Source: Megascapheus bottae
Taxonomy: Eukaryota; Chordata; Mammalia; Rodentia; Geomyidae
Reading direction: 5' to 3'
DNA: 64,000 nucleotides
Assembly (NCBI GenBank): GCA_024803745.1
Contig: JANJXV010000013.1
Coordinates: 4,030,001 to 4,094,000 of the forward strand
Shown: piece by piece, positions 1-10,606 of the stretch
Position numbering within the stretch: position 1 is the first letter of the stretch
Layout of the letters: each line of letters opens with the position of its first letter
Translations under genes and position numbers: made by a program
Notes under the pieces: model-generated
The model's input: only the letters and a program-made list of their open reading frames with translations
The model's database searches: none
What the model was told of the DNA's origin: nothing

Positions 1-186
1 CCAGTCCTGGACTTGAGCTCAGGGCCTGAGCACTGTCCTTGGACTTTGTCAAGGCTAGACCTCTGCCACTTGAGCCTCAGTACTGCTTCCGGCTTTTTTC
101 TATGTATGTGGTACAGAGGAATTGAACCCAGGTCTTCGTGCATGCTAGGCAAGCACTCTACCACTAGGCCAAACTCCTGGTCCCAC
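1..186 (-). mobile_element. IDL-Geo SINE, cut by the window start
   Basis: On the minus strand this reads as the dimeric IDL-Geo SINE: a tRNA-like left part with A box (TGGCCTAGTGG) and B box (GGTTCAATTCC), then the Geo right part ending GTCCAGGACTGG. The A-rich tail lies beyond the first base. This family is the main evidence for a geomyoid rodent. Confidence 0.9.
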
Positions 187-1644
187 ATGTTATTTACTAA
201 AAGCAACTCAAAGAGAAAGGTCAAATAAGGCAAACAATTTTCTTTTAAGATAACAACTCTGCAAATATACTGAAATCTGAAATTCCAGTTACCTGTGTGT
301 GACACCTTTCATTTGTTGTTCTGTTAATTATAGATATTGGAAATATCAGAATGGAAATGAAGGGTCTAGATTCACTTTGGATCACTTACATTACAAACTG
401 GAGTATTCACTCCACTTTTATGGTTTAGTTTCTCTATATATGAAAGGAAATAGAAATGTTCAAAATTTTACTTTTCAAAAATCTACCTAGTTTAAAAATA
501 TTTAGTTAATACCTCATTTTCAGCCACAGCTTAACTTCTAAAACACTTGTTGTCATGGGAAGGCACACAATGATTTGGATCTGTTTAGTTCTAGGTTTCT
601 ATTATGCCTATTCAAGAGTTCTGTATTTTCATTAGTTTTCTTTTCTTCAGATTTTGATCTGAATCCTACAGGATAAGAGTTTGTCATTTTGGCTTCAGAA
701 AGAGATTGATGTATCTGTTTTTCAACAACCATACACATAGCCTTCTGCTGAGACATACAGTAGTAATGGTTTAATGTAACCAATTTATATTGGACAATAC
801 TGGTACTTTCTGTCCCTGTCACACTGTGCTTGCCTTATACATGCTAATTTGTCTGCATTCTCTCTTCATCCAGATACTTCTTCAGGAGCTGTCTGCCATA
901 GTCAGCCACCATGGCATCTATTGTCAGGGATGTAAGAAGTTTTCTGATGCTGTCTTTTGCTTCTCTTGGAATTCGATCTTAAAGAACATGTGCAGAATAT
1001 CTTTGGCATTCTATTTCTTTTTAGATTTAAGCTCTGTTATATCTTGATTATAAATTCAGTTTATGGAAAAGCATGTATGTCTCCATTAAACATGGTAGCT
1101 TGGGAAAGACAGGTCTGAGGTAAAACCTGATAGATTTTGAGATCACAGATTTTGAGAATAATTTAGGACTGTTCCTATTTAGAGTTTTAGGTCATTCATA
1201 ATATCACAATTGACCAATTTTTGCCTTCATTGAGGAGGAACTAACTATTCTGTTTTAAGATATCTCTATTACATGTTTCTTTATGTTAAAAATGAAACTT
1301 TTGTTGCTACAGTTTCATTGCATTAATCTTGATTATGCTCTCTTTGAACAATACAATTTATGTCTCATTTAGGATACCTACAAATAGCTAATGGTATTCA
1401 TTGCATGCTATGTAAGCTTCTTCCACTGAACAAATAGCTTAGCTGTACTTTGTTCATTTTGGTTCAAAATTCTCAGTCACTATCACTGAGTGAAGTACAG
1501 AGAAGTACGTGGTATCACCAGAGTCATCACCAATCTAGAAGATAAGATTAAGAAGCTAGAAATTCTTGGTTCTCCTAGCTCAGAAATCTCAGGTTTTATT
1601 TTTCACCTTTGTTCTAATCTTGTCACCTGTTTCTGGTGTAGCTC
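187..1644. other. Unique AT-rich DNA, no gene seen
   Basis: Both strands hold only short chance ORFs. No repeat, exon with paired splice signals or RNA gene is recognised. Confidence 0.6.
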
Positions 1645-1660
1645 ATGATTGTGTTATTTC

Positions 1661-2299
1661 ATTTTTTCATATATTTTTATTGTAATTAATAGAAGGGTTA
1701 CATTATATTCATTATATTCACCAGATAGAAGGTGCATTACTTCACAAACATTGATACTCTTTCTCATGTCATGGTCCCCATTTCCCTTCCCCCAACCCCC
1801 TGCCGCTCATGTTGTTTTCCCCCTTCCCTATCCAATTTCAAATAACCAATCAAGCATATATACAATATATCAGATAACAAGGTGAAATACTGTAACAATA
1901 TGAAATAACCAAGGGACAGCAAAAGAGATGAGAGATAACATAGTACATTAAGGACAACAATCAGTATTTGGCTTTTGTTTCTATAACCTGGAAGTCCTTT
2001 CATTCTATATGGCCTTATGTATCTAGGTTTTGTTCTATTGTAAATCTGTGCTAGGAGAACCCAAGGTTTCTACTGATTATGACAAATCAGGGAAAGCATT
2101 GAGCCTGTGTTCCTTTGAGTCTGGCTTACTTTACTTAATATGATTTTTTTTCTAAGTCTTTCCAATTCTTTACAAACGGGTGTTCTTTCTGACAGCAACA
2201 TAGAATTCCATTGTGAATAATACCACATCTTGTTGATCCACTCATCAACTGAAGGGCATCTGGGTTGGTTCCATATCTTTGTTATGGTAAATAGTGCTG
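1661..2299 (-). mobile_element. 5'-truncated L1, 3' end of ORF2 and 3' UTR
   Basis: The plus strand begins with the reverse complement of the L1 3' end (T-rich, then ATTGTAATTAATAG) and runs back through the 3' UTR into the ORF2 C-terminus. Imperfect 16-bp flanks at 1645-1660 and 2300-2315 (14 of 16 identical) look like its target-site duplication. Confidence 0.85.
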
Positions 2300-2315
2300 A
2301 TGATTGCTTTATTTC

Positions 2316-2974
2316 TGACTAAATTCCTTGAAAGGAGAATTTCATTTGTTCATGGTCCTAACTACCCATAGATTACCTTTGTTTTCCTTGACTTTATGCC
2401 CTTTATTCAATGAGCTAGTTCCTAGGCTCAGTTCAAACTCCTAATAATAGGCTGGGTTCATTCAGATCCCTGGAGCCCCAGACTCTAGGTGGGTACTATG
2501 ATTGGCATTTTTATAAATTATTTTCTAATAAGTTACATTATTAGTAATTCTTTATGAAGTAGGAAGGCATTATTTTCCTTCAATTTATTAACCAAGAACC
2601 ATGGTTAGAAGTTATTATGCCTCTTATCTAAAGACGCATAACTAATACATAGATCTTATTCTAAATCAATAACACTTAGTATTTCTTACAGTCTCTAAGT
2701 TTCCAGAGAAAGAAACTCATTAAGATGACAATGAATACCTTCATGAATCTGATGTGAGGCCTGTCTTCATCAAACCACACCTTTGTCCCTGCCACAGATA
2801 CAGGAGGGATGAGATAAGGAGGGTGAAGCACTACTTCCACAGCTTCAGCTCTGACATGTATGAACTACTTAACATCTATGATCTCATTTAAGAAATAGAG
2901 TTCTCTATCCAAAGCTTTGAAGTATGTACTCTCACATGATAGCATGGTGAAATGAATTTACCCAAGATTATAAC
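2316..2974. other. Unique DNA between two L1 insertions
   Basis: No ORF of note, no repeat with recognisable ends. It carries the pre-insertion target of the next L1. Confidence 0.55.
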
Positions 2975-2988
2975 AAGAACTAAGTTTC

Positions 2989-3010
2989 GGGAAGATGGCG
3001 GCGGTTCACT
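2989..3010 (+). promoter_or_regulatory. L1 promoter start with YY1-type motif
   Basis: AAGATGGCGGC immediately at the element's first bases matches the YY1 site that positions L1 transcription starts in other mammals. The position at the very 5' end and next to the TSD supports a true element start. Confidence 0.7.
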
Positions 3011-3083
3011 TTGAGTCTTTCTGAGCTCTCGCCAAGATACCAGTTTTGGCAGCGTAGGGGACAGTACATACCTCAAATCGATC

Positions 3084-3650
3084 CTAAGTAAGCTTTAGCG
3101 ATACAGAGACATCAGTCACAGAGGAAAAAGACTGAAATCCGGCACAAAGAAGACAGCAGGGACCGGTTCCAGCCGCTTGGAGCGGCCACGGAGACAAAGC
3201 AGCGCTTCTGAATCTGAGCAGCAGCACTTCTCGGAGCCGCAGACCTGCTGGCTGCAGACAGAGCCACACAGACTCTGCGCAAGTCCAGAACCGACACCCG
3301 GCCGTGCACGGACCTGCCAGCTTCATGGAACCGGACAATCCAGCAATTTGTGAGTACCTCCGAGGAGAAGTTTCTACTTCTGCTTGCGGATAGGCACTGG
3401 GATGGAGCCCCTCCCCCACAAGCTGAGAGCAGCGCCATCTTGACTGTTGGCAAGGACCCAGCCAAAGCAATTGTAACCTGAGAGGTGTTGCTGACAGCGC
3501 CATCATTCTTACTTGCAAAGGATTTCCCAGAGATCCCTTAGCTGGAAATCTGGCCCCAACGCTGCTGAAGTCCATCCCCTGTGCCAGCCATAAGCCTGGT
3601 AAACAAAACCCACCCGCCAATCTTTCATCTTCATTTTCCCAAACAAGCAA
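3084..3650 (-). other. Antisense 188-codon open frame inside the L1 5' UTR
   Basis: The minus strand is open for 188 codons from an ATG across the GC-rich L1 5' UTR, with an overlapping 117-codon frame (3112-3465). It is Leu-, Ser- and Cys-rich and has no recognisable domain. Its position recalls the antisense ORF0 of primate L1, but no sequence likeness is claimed, and the CG-rich composition makes chance openness plausible. Confidence 0.3.
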
Positions 3651-4058
3651 TCAGATCCGAAAAACCTCAAAGCCAAATCACAAGAGAAAAAGACTTTCTG
3701 AAGTGTTCAGATCCCAAATTTAGAGGAGACACAAGTTTCCTATCCTGCCCTGTCCACCCCCCCCCCAAAAAAAACCCTGAAGAATACCCTTTTTTTAAAA
3801 AAATTTTTTTGTTCTTTTCCTTTGTTTTGGGGTTTTTTTTCCACCCCTTTTTCATTTGCATTTTTAGGTGTTCTTATTATCTCTTTACCATCTTACCTAC
3901 ACCTTCTTTTTTTTCCCTCTTTCCTTTCACACATTCCTCTGTCACTGTGGTTGTTCCTGGAAACATAGTGACAGCTCTGGGTACAGTCTGAATACAAATG
4001 ATACCTATATTGATACAGACACCTGCTTTTTAATCTCCTGATCTCAAAGCTAGTATTT

Positions 4059-4281
4059 ATTTTTTTTAATTTTTATTTATTTATTTATTTATTTTTGCCA
4101 GTCCTGGGCTTGAGCTCAGGGCCTGAGCACTGTCCTTGGACTTTCTCAAGGCTAGAGCTCTACCACTTGAGCCTCAGCATCACTTCCGGCTTTTATCTAT
4201 GTATGTGGTACCGAGGAATCAAACCCGGGTCTTCATGCATGCTAGGCAAGCACTTTAACCACTAGGCCAAACTCCTGGACC
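4059..4281 (-). mobile_element. IDL-Geo SINE nested in the L1 5' UTR
   Basis: A near-complete IDL-Geo copy with a T-rich run on its left (the A-rich tail of the minus-strand element). Perfect 16-bp direct repeats, CTCAAAGCTAGTATTT, lie at 4043-4058 and 4282-4297. It inserted after the L1 did. Confidence 0.95.
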
Positions 4282-5098
4282 CTCAAAGCTAGTATTTCTT
4301 AAATAAGAGCTCACAATAGTGAGGAATCTCCCCCCACCTTTTTCTTTTTCTTTTCTTTTCTTTTGGTTTTGTTTTCTGTTGTTGTTTTTGCTTTTTTGTT
4401 TTTGTTTCTCTGTTTTTTGCTCTGTATTTTTTTTTGTGGTTGTTGTTTTTGTCTTACTTTGCTTTTTTTTCTTTCTTTCTTTTTAAAATTTTCATCATTG
4501 AAATCTACTATATCTACCTCCCTCTTTTCTTGATATATTCTTCTTATTACCCTTCTTACTTTTATAAGTTTTATCTAATCCTTTCCAAACTTTGTACTTA
4601 AATACGTTAAATACGTTACCTGCTTATCAACTTAGGTCAGTTATCCTTACACTATACATTTTCTTCATTACTACAATAATCTTCCACTCCTACGTTATTC
4701 CTTTTGTACCTCCCCTGTTCTGTCTCATACTATTATTCTATCTCTGGTCCTCTGTTCATCTTTCAACTCTTATAATGCATGGATCTACATTTGATGGTTG
4801 TTGAGAAATACTGTATATCTAGGTGTTCAATTATACTCTAGGTCCAAAGGGACTTAAATACAATAGAAATTGGATTGAGAGGCTTATTGTTTTGGTCATA
4901 AATTGGTTATCAGTGGTTGTATGAGACTGGTCTGTAAGTGCACAAAAAGAAAGAGTGATAATACCAATCAAAAATTGTGAACATCTAGTGTCTGCCAGCT
5001 AAAGAGGTCTAGGTTGGTTATATCTGAAAAATTATAATCTTTTTTAGTATTAATCTTGCTCCCATTTTCAAATGGGCAGAACAAGAAACTCAAGAAAA

Positions 5099-5824
5099 AT
5101 GTCAAATCAAGGAATAACATCCCCCACCCAATATAAACAGACAATGGAACAGCCACTGGCAAACCTAGAGGAGAGTCTTCCAAGTGCTATATAAGTGCAA
5201 CTGATAAACATCATTAATGAAAAGTGTGAAAATATAAAGAAAGAGATAAGGGAGGAAGCCATAGCTAAACAAAAGGAAACCATAAACAAGGCGATATGTG
5301 AAAAAGGAGAAACCATAAAGGAGGCCATAATAAAAGTTTTTCAAAGAAAAATGGATGAATTCAAAGAATCCACAAACAAAAAGGTGACCAAACTCCAGCA
5401 AATGTCCAAAGAGAATAAAGCTACTGAGCTAAACACTCAAATGGAAATCAAGGAGCTAAAGAAATCCATACATGATCTAAAAGAAGAGATGCAAGGCATC
5501 AAAAATGAGCAATTAGAAGCATGGGAGATGAAGAATAAAGAAGATAGCTTTGATAACAGGGTAGACAATGCAGAAGAGAGAATTTCTGGGGCTGAAGATA
5601 ATTTAATTGTTATAGAGAAAAAACAGAAAATGAGTCAATCCAAATCTAGGAAATATGAGAGAGTGCTTCAGGGGGTCCAAATTGGAAAACTCGTGACCAA
5701 CAAGTTAGTGTGTCATCTTAAGCTTCTGAAAAAAGAGCAACAAACCAACCCTAATCCCACTAGAAGGAAGCAAATTATTAAAATCAAAGCAGAATTAAAT
5801 GAATTGGAATCCAAAAAAACCTAA
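5099..5824 (+). pseudogene. L1 ORF1 fragment fused in frame to an ORF2 fragment
   Basis: From ATG 5099 the frame encodes an ORF1-like N-terminus, meets one TAA at 5192-5194, and then stays open to 5824. Residues after the stop form a Lys/Glu-rich coiled coil (KKEIREEAIAKQKETINKAI and similar heptads), as in L1 ORF1p trimers. Near base 5685 the protein switches without loss of frame to the ORF2 linker between endonuclease and reverse transcriptase (recognisable core EQQTNPNPTRRKQIIKIKAE). The ORF1 RNA-recognition and C-terminal domains and the ORF2 endonuclease are absent. It is not functional for transposition. Confidence 0.85.
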
Positions 5825-6186
5825 AGGAAGAATCAACAAAACAAGGAGTTGGTTCTTTGAAAGAATTAACAAAATTGACAAACCCTTAGCAAATCTTACC
5901 AAAAAAAGAAGGGAGCATACTGAAATAAACAAAATCACAGATGAAAATGGTAATATCACTACAGAAATTATCAAGATTCAGAGTATCATGAGGGAATACT
6001 TCTCAAACCTTTACGCCAAATGTGGCGTATTTGTACACTATGAAATTTTATGCTGCTGTCAGAAAGAACGACATTTCCCCAATTGTCAGAAAATGGAAAG
6101 ACTTAGAAAAAGTCATATTAAGTGAAGGAAGCCAGACTCAAAGGAACTTAGGCTCAATTGTTTCCCTCATTTGTCATAATCAGTAG
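5825..6186 (+). pseudogene. L1 ORF2 remnants with a second internal deletion
   Basis: After a frameshift the next frame continues ORF2 (SWFFERINKIDKPLANLTKK) until about 6025. It then jumps to the extreme C-terminus of ORF2 (the part equivalent to LYTMEFYAAVRKND) in another frame and ends in a SLICHNQ-like terminus at 6186. The whole catalytic reverse transcriptase core with its YADD-type motif is missing. Confidence 0.85.
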
Positions 6187-6425
6187 AAACCTTGGGCTCT
6201 CTTAGCAGAGATTTGGACGCTAAATGAAAGGATCTCTAGGATAGAGAAACATAAGCCATATAATGAATGATTGTTGTCCTTAAGGTACTATGTAATCTCT
6301 TATCTCTTTTACTGTCCCCTGGTTATCTCATACTGTTACAGTATCTCACTTTGTTACCTGACATATCGGATATATTTGTATTTGGTTATTTGAAATTGAA
6401 TAGGGAAGGGGGGAAAACAAGATGA

Positions 6426-6453
6426 GGGGTGGGGTGGGGGGAGGGAAATGGGG
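6426..6453 (+). other. G-rich run in the L1 3' UTR, potential G-quadruplex
   Basis: Five runs of three or more G with one- to three-base loops sit at the position where mammalian L1 3' UTRs usually carry a polypurine tract. A second copy of the same tract is at about 43752-43782. Confidence 0.6.
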
Positions 6454-6566
6454 ACCAAGACATGAGAAAGGGCATCATTGTATGTATTAATGCACCTTCT
6501 ATCTGTCAAATATCATGTAACCCTTTTATTAATTACGATAAAATTATCAAAAAAGGACTAAGTTTC

Positions 6567-7080
6567 CTTTTTATCATTTGTCCTAATAACCCCATGAATT
6601 CCTCTTCTCTGATTTTTAATACTTTCAGTTATTTATGTTTGATTCATATCTTTCCATGAAGTAATGAATTCAATATTTATTAATTGTAACTTCCCTATTT
6701 TTTAACTGAAAATTTAGTTTTTAGTAAATGTGAGAGAAATTAAATGTACATTGGGAGAAATCTGGATAAATTTTCTTAAATACTTTTACCGATATTTTCT
6801 TTCTAAGATTGCAGAATATTTCAACTTTATCCTTGAATGTTGTTTTATTCCCCCAACCATCTCCATGAGCTGTCAACTGGTTCATAAATCACTGGTTTTT
6901 TTGAGTTGAACTTAGAGCCTCATATGCGTTAGAGAGGAGCTTAGCCACTTCATCCATGCTCCTTTGGTTACCCTTTAGGAGAAGTTCCATGTTTTTTGCC
7001 CTTTCTAGCCTGGAGTGTGATCCTCCCCATCCTGCTTCACAGTATAACTTGGATGACATACATCAGTCTTTCACTAACTT
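6567..7080. other. Unique AT-rich DNA
   Basis: No recognisable gene or repeat; short chance ORFs only. Confidence 0.5.
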
Positions 7081-7160
7081 TTTTTTTTTTGCCTTGAACT
7101 GCACTTCTTCCAATCATTACCTTCTCAGTAAGTAGTATTACAGGTAAGAGCTACTGTGCC
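7081..7160 (-). mobile_element. B1-like SINE fragment
   Basis: The end reads as the reverse of the B1/Alu-type start (GTATTACAGGTAAGAGCTAC corresponds to the TGTAATCC..ACTC core). Short and divergent. Confidence 0.5.
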
Positions 7161-7188
7161 TTAACTTCAACTCCTTTTATTTTTTATT

Positions 7189-7312
7189 TCTGCCAATCCT
7201 AGGCTTGAACTCTGAACCTGGCCACTCTCCCTGGCTTTTGTTCAAGGCTAGCATTCTACCATCTGATCCACGGCTCCACTTCTGTGATTAATTGGAGATA
7301 TGAGGTTCAAGG
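7189..7312 (-). mobile_element. Right (ID-like) part of an old dimeric SINE
   Basis: Read on the minus strand it gives the GGAAGTGGxxCxGTGG...TAGAATGCTAGCCTTG core and a CAGG-rich end seen in the other dimeric SINEs of this window. Diverged and lacking its B1 part. Confidence 0.6.
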
Positions 7313-7334
7313 AGTAAAATCTAAAAAAAAATAA

Positions 7335-8095
7335 CACCACTTCTGGCCATCTACCCAGAACATCACAGGCTAGAAGATCATAAACACCTTTGAACATTCA
7401 TGTTTACTGCTGATGTATTTACAATAGCCAAATTGTGGAACCAGTCCAAATGCTATAGAATAGATGAGTGTGTAAAAACCATGTGGTACCTATACACAAT
7501 GGAATTTTCCAAGCCATTAGATAATATTTTCCCATTTGCAGGGAAATGGACTTAGAAAAAATCATGTTAAGTGAAGTAAGCCAAGCTCTGACAAACAGCA
7601 CATTTTTTTTCTCATGAAGAGAGGCTAGGTCTAAAATACACATGGACGTGATCAATTATACAGGACTCTAGTCATTCCCACACAGTGAAATCAGAAGAGG
7701 GTATTCCTAAGGGAAGAACATAAGCGTGAAATGTTTGGGTTATGTGCCTCTGATCATATAAAATAATACTCAGATGAACTCAGGAGATTGAAAGAATATG
7801 TTTATGTTTTTGTTTTCTTTCTTTTCTTGTTTGTCCATTTGTCTGTCTTTTGGAGGACAAGGGAGGGCACAGAAATAGAGACATGAAGGGTAAACAAATG
7901 TAGCAGTGGTACTCAGGACACAATATTTTCAAAGTTAACTACAAAACTTTTGGTTGGAGATGGGAACAGAAAACTGGAAGAGAATGAATGGGTGGCATCT
8001 TCCACAAGTAATGTACTCTTTACCTACTTATGAAAATGTAACCTCTCTGTACATCCCCTACATAATAACAATAAAAAACCTGAATAAGATAAAAA
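7335..8095 (+). mobile_element. Old L1 3' end (ORF2 C-terminus plus 3' UTR)
   Basis: The first part corresponds to the ORF2 C-terminal segment (caatagccaaattgtggaac, then the TGGTACCTATACACAATGGA stretch). The rest is a 3' UTR whose end (AACCTCTCTGTACATC then an AATAAAAA-like tail) also occurs at 8695-8850, 47100-47270 and 50570-50700, so it is one older L1 subfamily. Confidence 0.75.
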
Positions 8096-8690
8096 AGAAA
8101 ATAGCAACTGTTATTTTTTTTCCAAATAAAATCTTACATGTAGTGAATACTAAACATAAAAAGTATTATTTTTATTCTTACAAAGTCAACTTAAATTACT
8201 TATAAATTAGTAAATTCAAGAAAATTACCTTTATGAATTAAAATGGGAAAGAAATTCTAATTCTTTTTATATAACAGATCTATAAAACCCAGTTTTAAAA
8301 TAGTGACCTACCTACTTTAGGAGAAAGAAAACCATTGTAGATATAAAGTGGTAGAATTACTAAAGCAGATTACCAAGAGAATTTGGTAGCTAGATCTCTG
8401 AAGGAAATTTGAACCTACTAAAAGGCAGATTACACTATGTGTTCCCTTTTTAATATATATGTCATAGAACTACATAAACTTCTTTATTCTAATTCATTTA
8501 AAATACAAAAATCTGGGCATGATGTCTATATAAATAATATTTTAAGTGTGGCATTCTCATTTTAACATCTGTTAATTCCACTGACAAGAGCTGTTTGATG
8601 ATGCTCCAATCTCTAGAATTGTAAGAGTGGCTAGATGGCAGAAGGGTATAATTTTTAAGGACAACCTGTGCAGCAGGGATACTCATAAGG
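8096..8690. other. Unique AT-rich DNA
   Basis: Nothing beyond short chance ORFs is visible. Confidence 0.5.
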
Positions 8691-8852
8691 CAATATGTTA
8701 GAAATGAACTTTATAACTTGAGGAGAAGGATTAGAATGGAGGGTAAGTGGGAGAAAAATGAAGGAGGGGGTAATAAAAATGTGTTTACTACCTTACATAT
8801 GTAACTGTAACCCCTCTGTATATCACCTTGACAAATTAAATTAAACAAATTA
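8691..8852 (+). mobile_element. Old L1 3' UTR end, strongly 5'-truncated
   Basis: GAAATGAACTTTATAACTTG at its start and TGTAACTGTAACCCCTCTGT before an A-rich tail repeat the 3' UTR end seen at about 47110 and 50570. Confidence 0.75.
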
Positions 8853-9454
8853 TTTTCTTGTCAATCTCTTCCAACTCCTTAAATCTAGTGAGAATATTAA
8901 TTAGCTAGAAACTTTTCAATGCCCCCCATGTCTCCTGTTTTCAGCATTCTAGTAATGAAGGGGTTAAAAACTCTAGCAGAGTGTGTCTTTATTATACTAT
9001 GATTAAAAATATTTACTCAACTGAGACAATTTTGGCTTTTAAGGGACTATCAAAGAATAAGCATAAAGGTCACAAGATTGAATTTCCATTCAGTGATTCT
9101 TGAGGTGAAATTATATACAAAAAGCTGATAAGCATAGCAGGTGTCTGACCATACAGCGTGAGATTATGACTTCCATGTGAATATTTGCAGTTCAATTATA
9201 GGTAGTAGAGGGCATACCAAATAATATAAGCCCTCTTCTTCATTAGGAAAACAGGATGAATATGAAAGAATGACAGTAATCCTATTGGGTAACTGATGGT
9301 AATTCTATTCAGCCGAAGTTTAGTAAAACAAAATGTCAGTGTAGATAAACATGTATTCGGAGATGAAGTGAAACTTAAGGTACACACTATTCAAATGATA
9401 AAGTGCTTAGAATGTAAGAATGTTTACTGCTCAATAGTTAAAATGACAACTCAA
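8853..9454. other. Unique DNA
   Basis: No gene or repeat recognised. Confidence 0.5.
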
Positions 9455-9576
9455 TTAAGAGTAGGCAGAGGATTTGAATATACATTTCTCCAAAGGTGAT
9501 AAACAAATGGCTAATACTGCAAAGATGCTTAACACATTAATCATCAGAAAAGCAAAAATCAAACCCCACGAGATTA

Positions 9577-9990
9577 GCTGGGCACCTCTGACTCACACTA
9601 GATAATCCCAGTACTCAGGAAGTAGTTTATATATGTAATCCTAGCTTTTCAGGAGGCTGAAATAAGGTCACCTGGGAAAAGTTCAATAGGCCCTATCTCA
9701 ACTAATACCTGAATAGGATAAGGCACATCTTTTAATCCACTTGTGAAAGTCTGAGGTCCATGAGATTACAGCTCAAGGTTAGCCCAGGCAAAAATATTTG
9801 AAATCTCCTTTCAGCAGACAATGTTGGAAGTAGTGGTGCCTGCTTGTTAACCAAGATATATATGGTGGCATAAATATGTTGTGGTTTCAAAAGTAACCAG
9901 AACAAAAGGAGTTGAAGCCTCAAGTGGTACATAAACACTTGCCTAGTGAATATAAAAGTGTGGGTTCAGACTCCTCTGCCACAAAGAACA
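9577..9990 (+). mobile_element. Two degraded B1/ID-type SINEs
   Basis: 9577-9715 has a B1-like start (GCTGGGCACC then CAGTACTCAGGA). 9735-9990 has a B1-like part followed by an ID tRNA-like box region (CACTTGCCTAGTGAA, GGGTTCAGACTCC). Boundaries are approximate. Confidence 0.55.
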
Positions 9991-10133
9991 GAATCACTTC
10001 ATAATCACTAGGATGGTGGCTATGATGAAGATGAAAGGCAAAATGGTTGGACAGGATATGAAGAAAGTGGAATTCTTATATACCAGTAGAAATGTAAAGT
10101 GGTGCAGCTGGTTTAGAAAACAGCTGGAAGTCA

Positions 10134-10370
10134 GATGCTATGCCAGTAGCTCACTGTTGTAATCCTAGCTACTCAGGAGACTATCTGGGGATCGTGGTTC
10201 AAAGCCAGCTTGAGCATAAAAGTCCATGGCATTCTTATCTACAATTAGCCACCAGAAAATTGGATGTGGCTTAGTAGCTCAAAGTAGTAGAGCACTAATC
10301 TTGAGCAAGGACAGCTCCCAGGCCCAGAGTACGAGCCCCATGACCCACCGAAACAAAACAAAACAGAAAC
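10134..10370 (+). mobile_element. B1-ID dimeric SINE
   Basis: B1-like left part (GTAATCCTAGCTACTCAGGA, GTTCAAAGCCAGC), a linker with ACAATTAGCCACCAGAAAAT, and an ID-like right part (AGTAGTAGAGCACTAATCTT), ending in an A-rich (AAAC)n tail. Confidence 0.85.
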
Positions 10371-10550
10371 ATCTAGAAATTGTCTTGAACAGTTAATAAT
10401 AGTGTAACCACATAATAGAGAAATTTCATTGACAGGTTCATATATCCAAGAGAATTAAAAGTACAAAAACTCTGTACATAAATGTTATAGTATCATATTG
10501 ACTAAATACCAATCATCTAATAAAAATAATATAGAAACCTCAAATACATT

Positions 10551-10606
10551 ACACACATATGCAAATATAAATAAATATATATATATACATATATAAATAT
10601 ATATTT
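10551..10606. repeat. AT-rich simple repeat
   Basis: Runs of TA and AAATA units in the tail region of the preceding L1. Confidence 0.7.

Larger units (their letters stand above)
2989..6552 (+). mobile_element. L1 with a complete-looking 5' UTR but deleted ORF1 and ORF2
   Basis: The element starts GGGAAGATGGCGGC, the YY1-type start typical of L1 promoters, and has a GC-rich then pyrimidine-rich 5' UTR of about 1.9 kb (excluding the nested SINE). It then holds an ORF1 5' portion, a short piece from the 5' half of ORF2, the ORF2 C-terminal codons, the 3' UTR with its G-rich run and a short A-rich end. Flanks of 14 bp match at 13 positions (AAGAACTAAGTTTC at 2975-2988, AAGGACTAAGTTTC at 6553-6566), so one integration event spans both ends. 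The total is about half the length of a normal full L1 once the SINE is removed. Confidence 0.9.
9455..10540 (+). mobile_element. Ancient L1 ORF2 segment broken by SINEs
   Basis: Three blocks (9455-9576, about 9990-10133, 10371-10540) follow the order of L1 ORF2: the CATCAGAAAAGCAAAAATCA region, the AGGATGGTGGCTATGATGAA and TGGTGCAGCTGG region, then the ATCCAAGAGAATTAAAAGTA region. They are separated by SINE insertions and heavily mutated. Confidence 0.7.

Noticed and set aside
13..228. ORFs over IDL-Geo copies (also near 16996, 24365, 41507, 45448)
   Set aside because: The same peptide pattern (HCPWTFSRLELYHLS and similar) recurs wherever the SINE lies on the minus strand, so it is repeat-derived.
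5195..5824. Stand-alone coiled-coil gene
   Set aside because: Flanking L1 5' UTR, ORF2 sequence and TSD show it is L1 ORF1 remnant.
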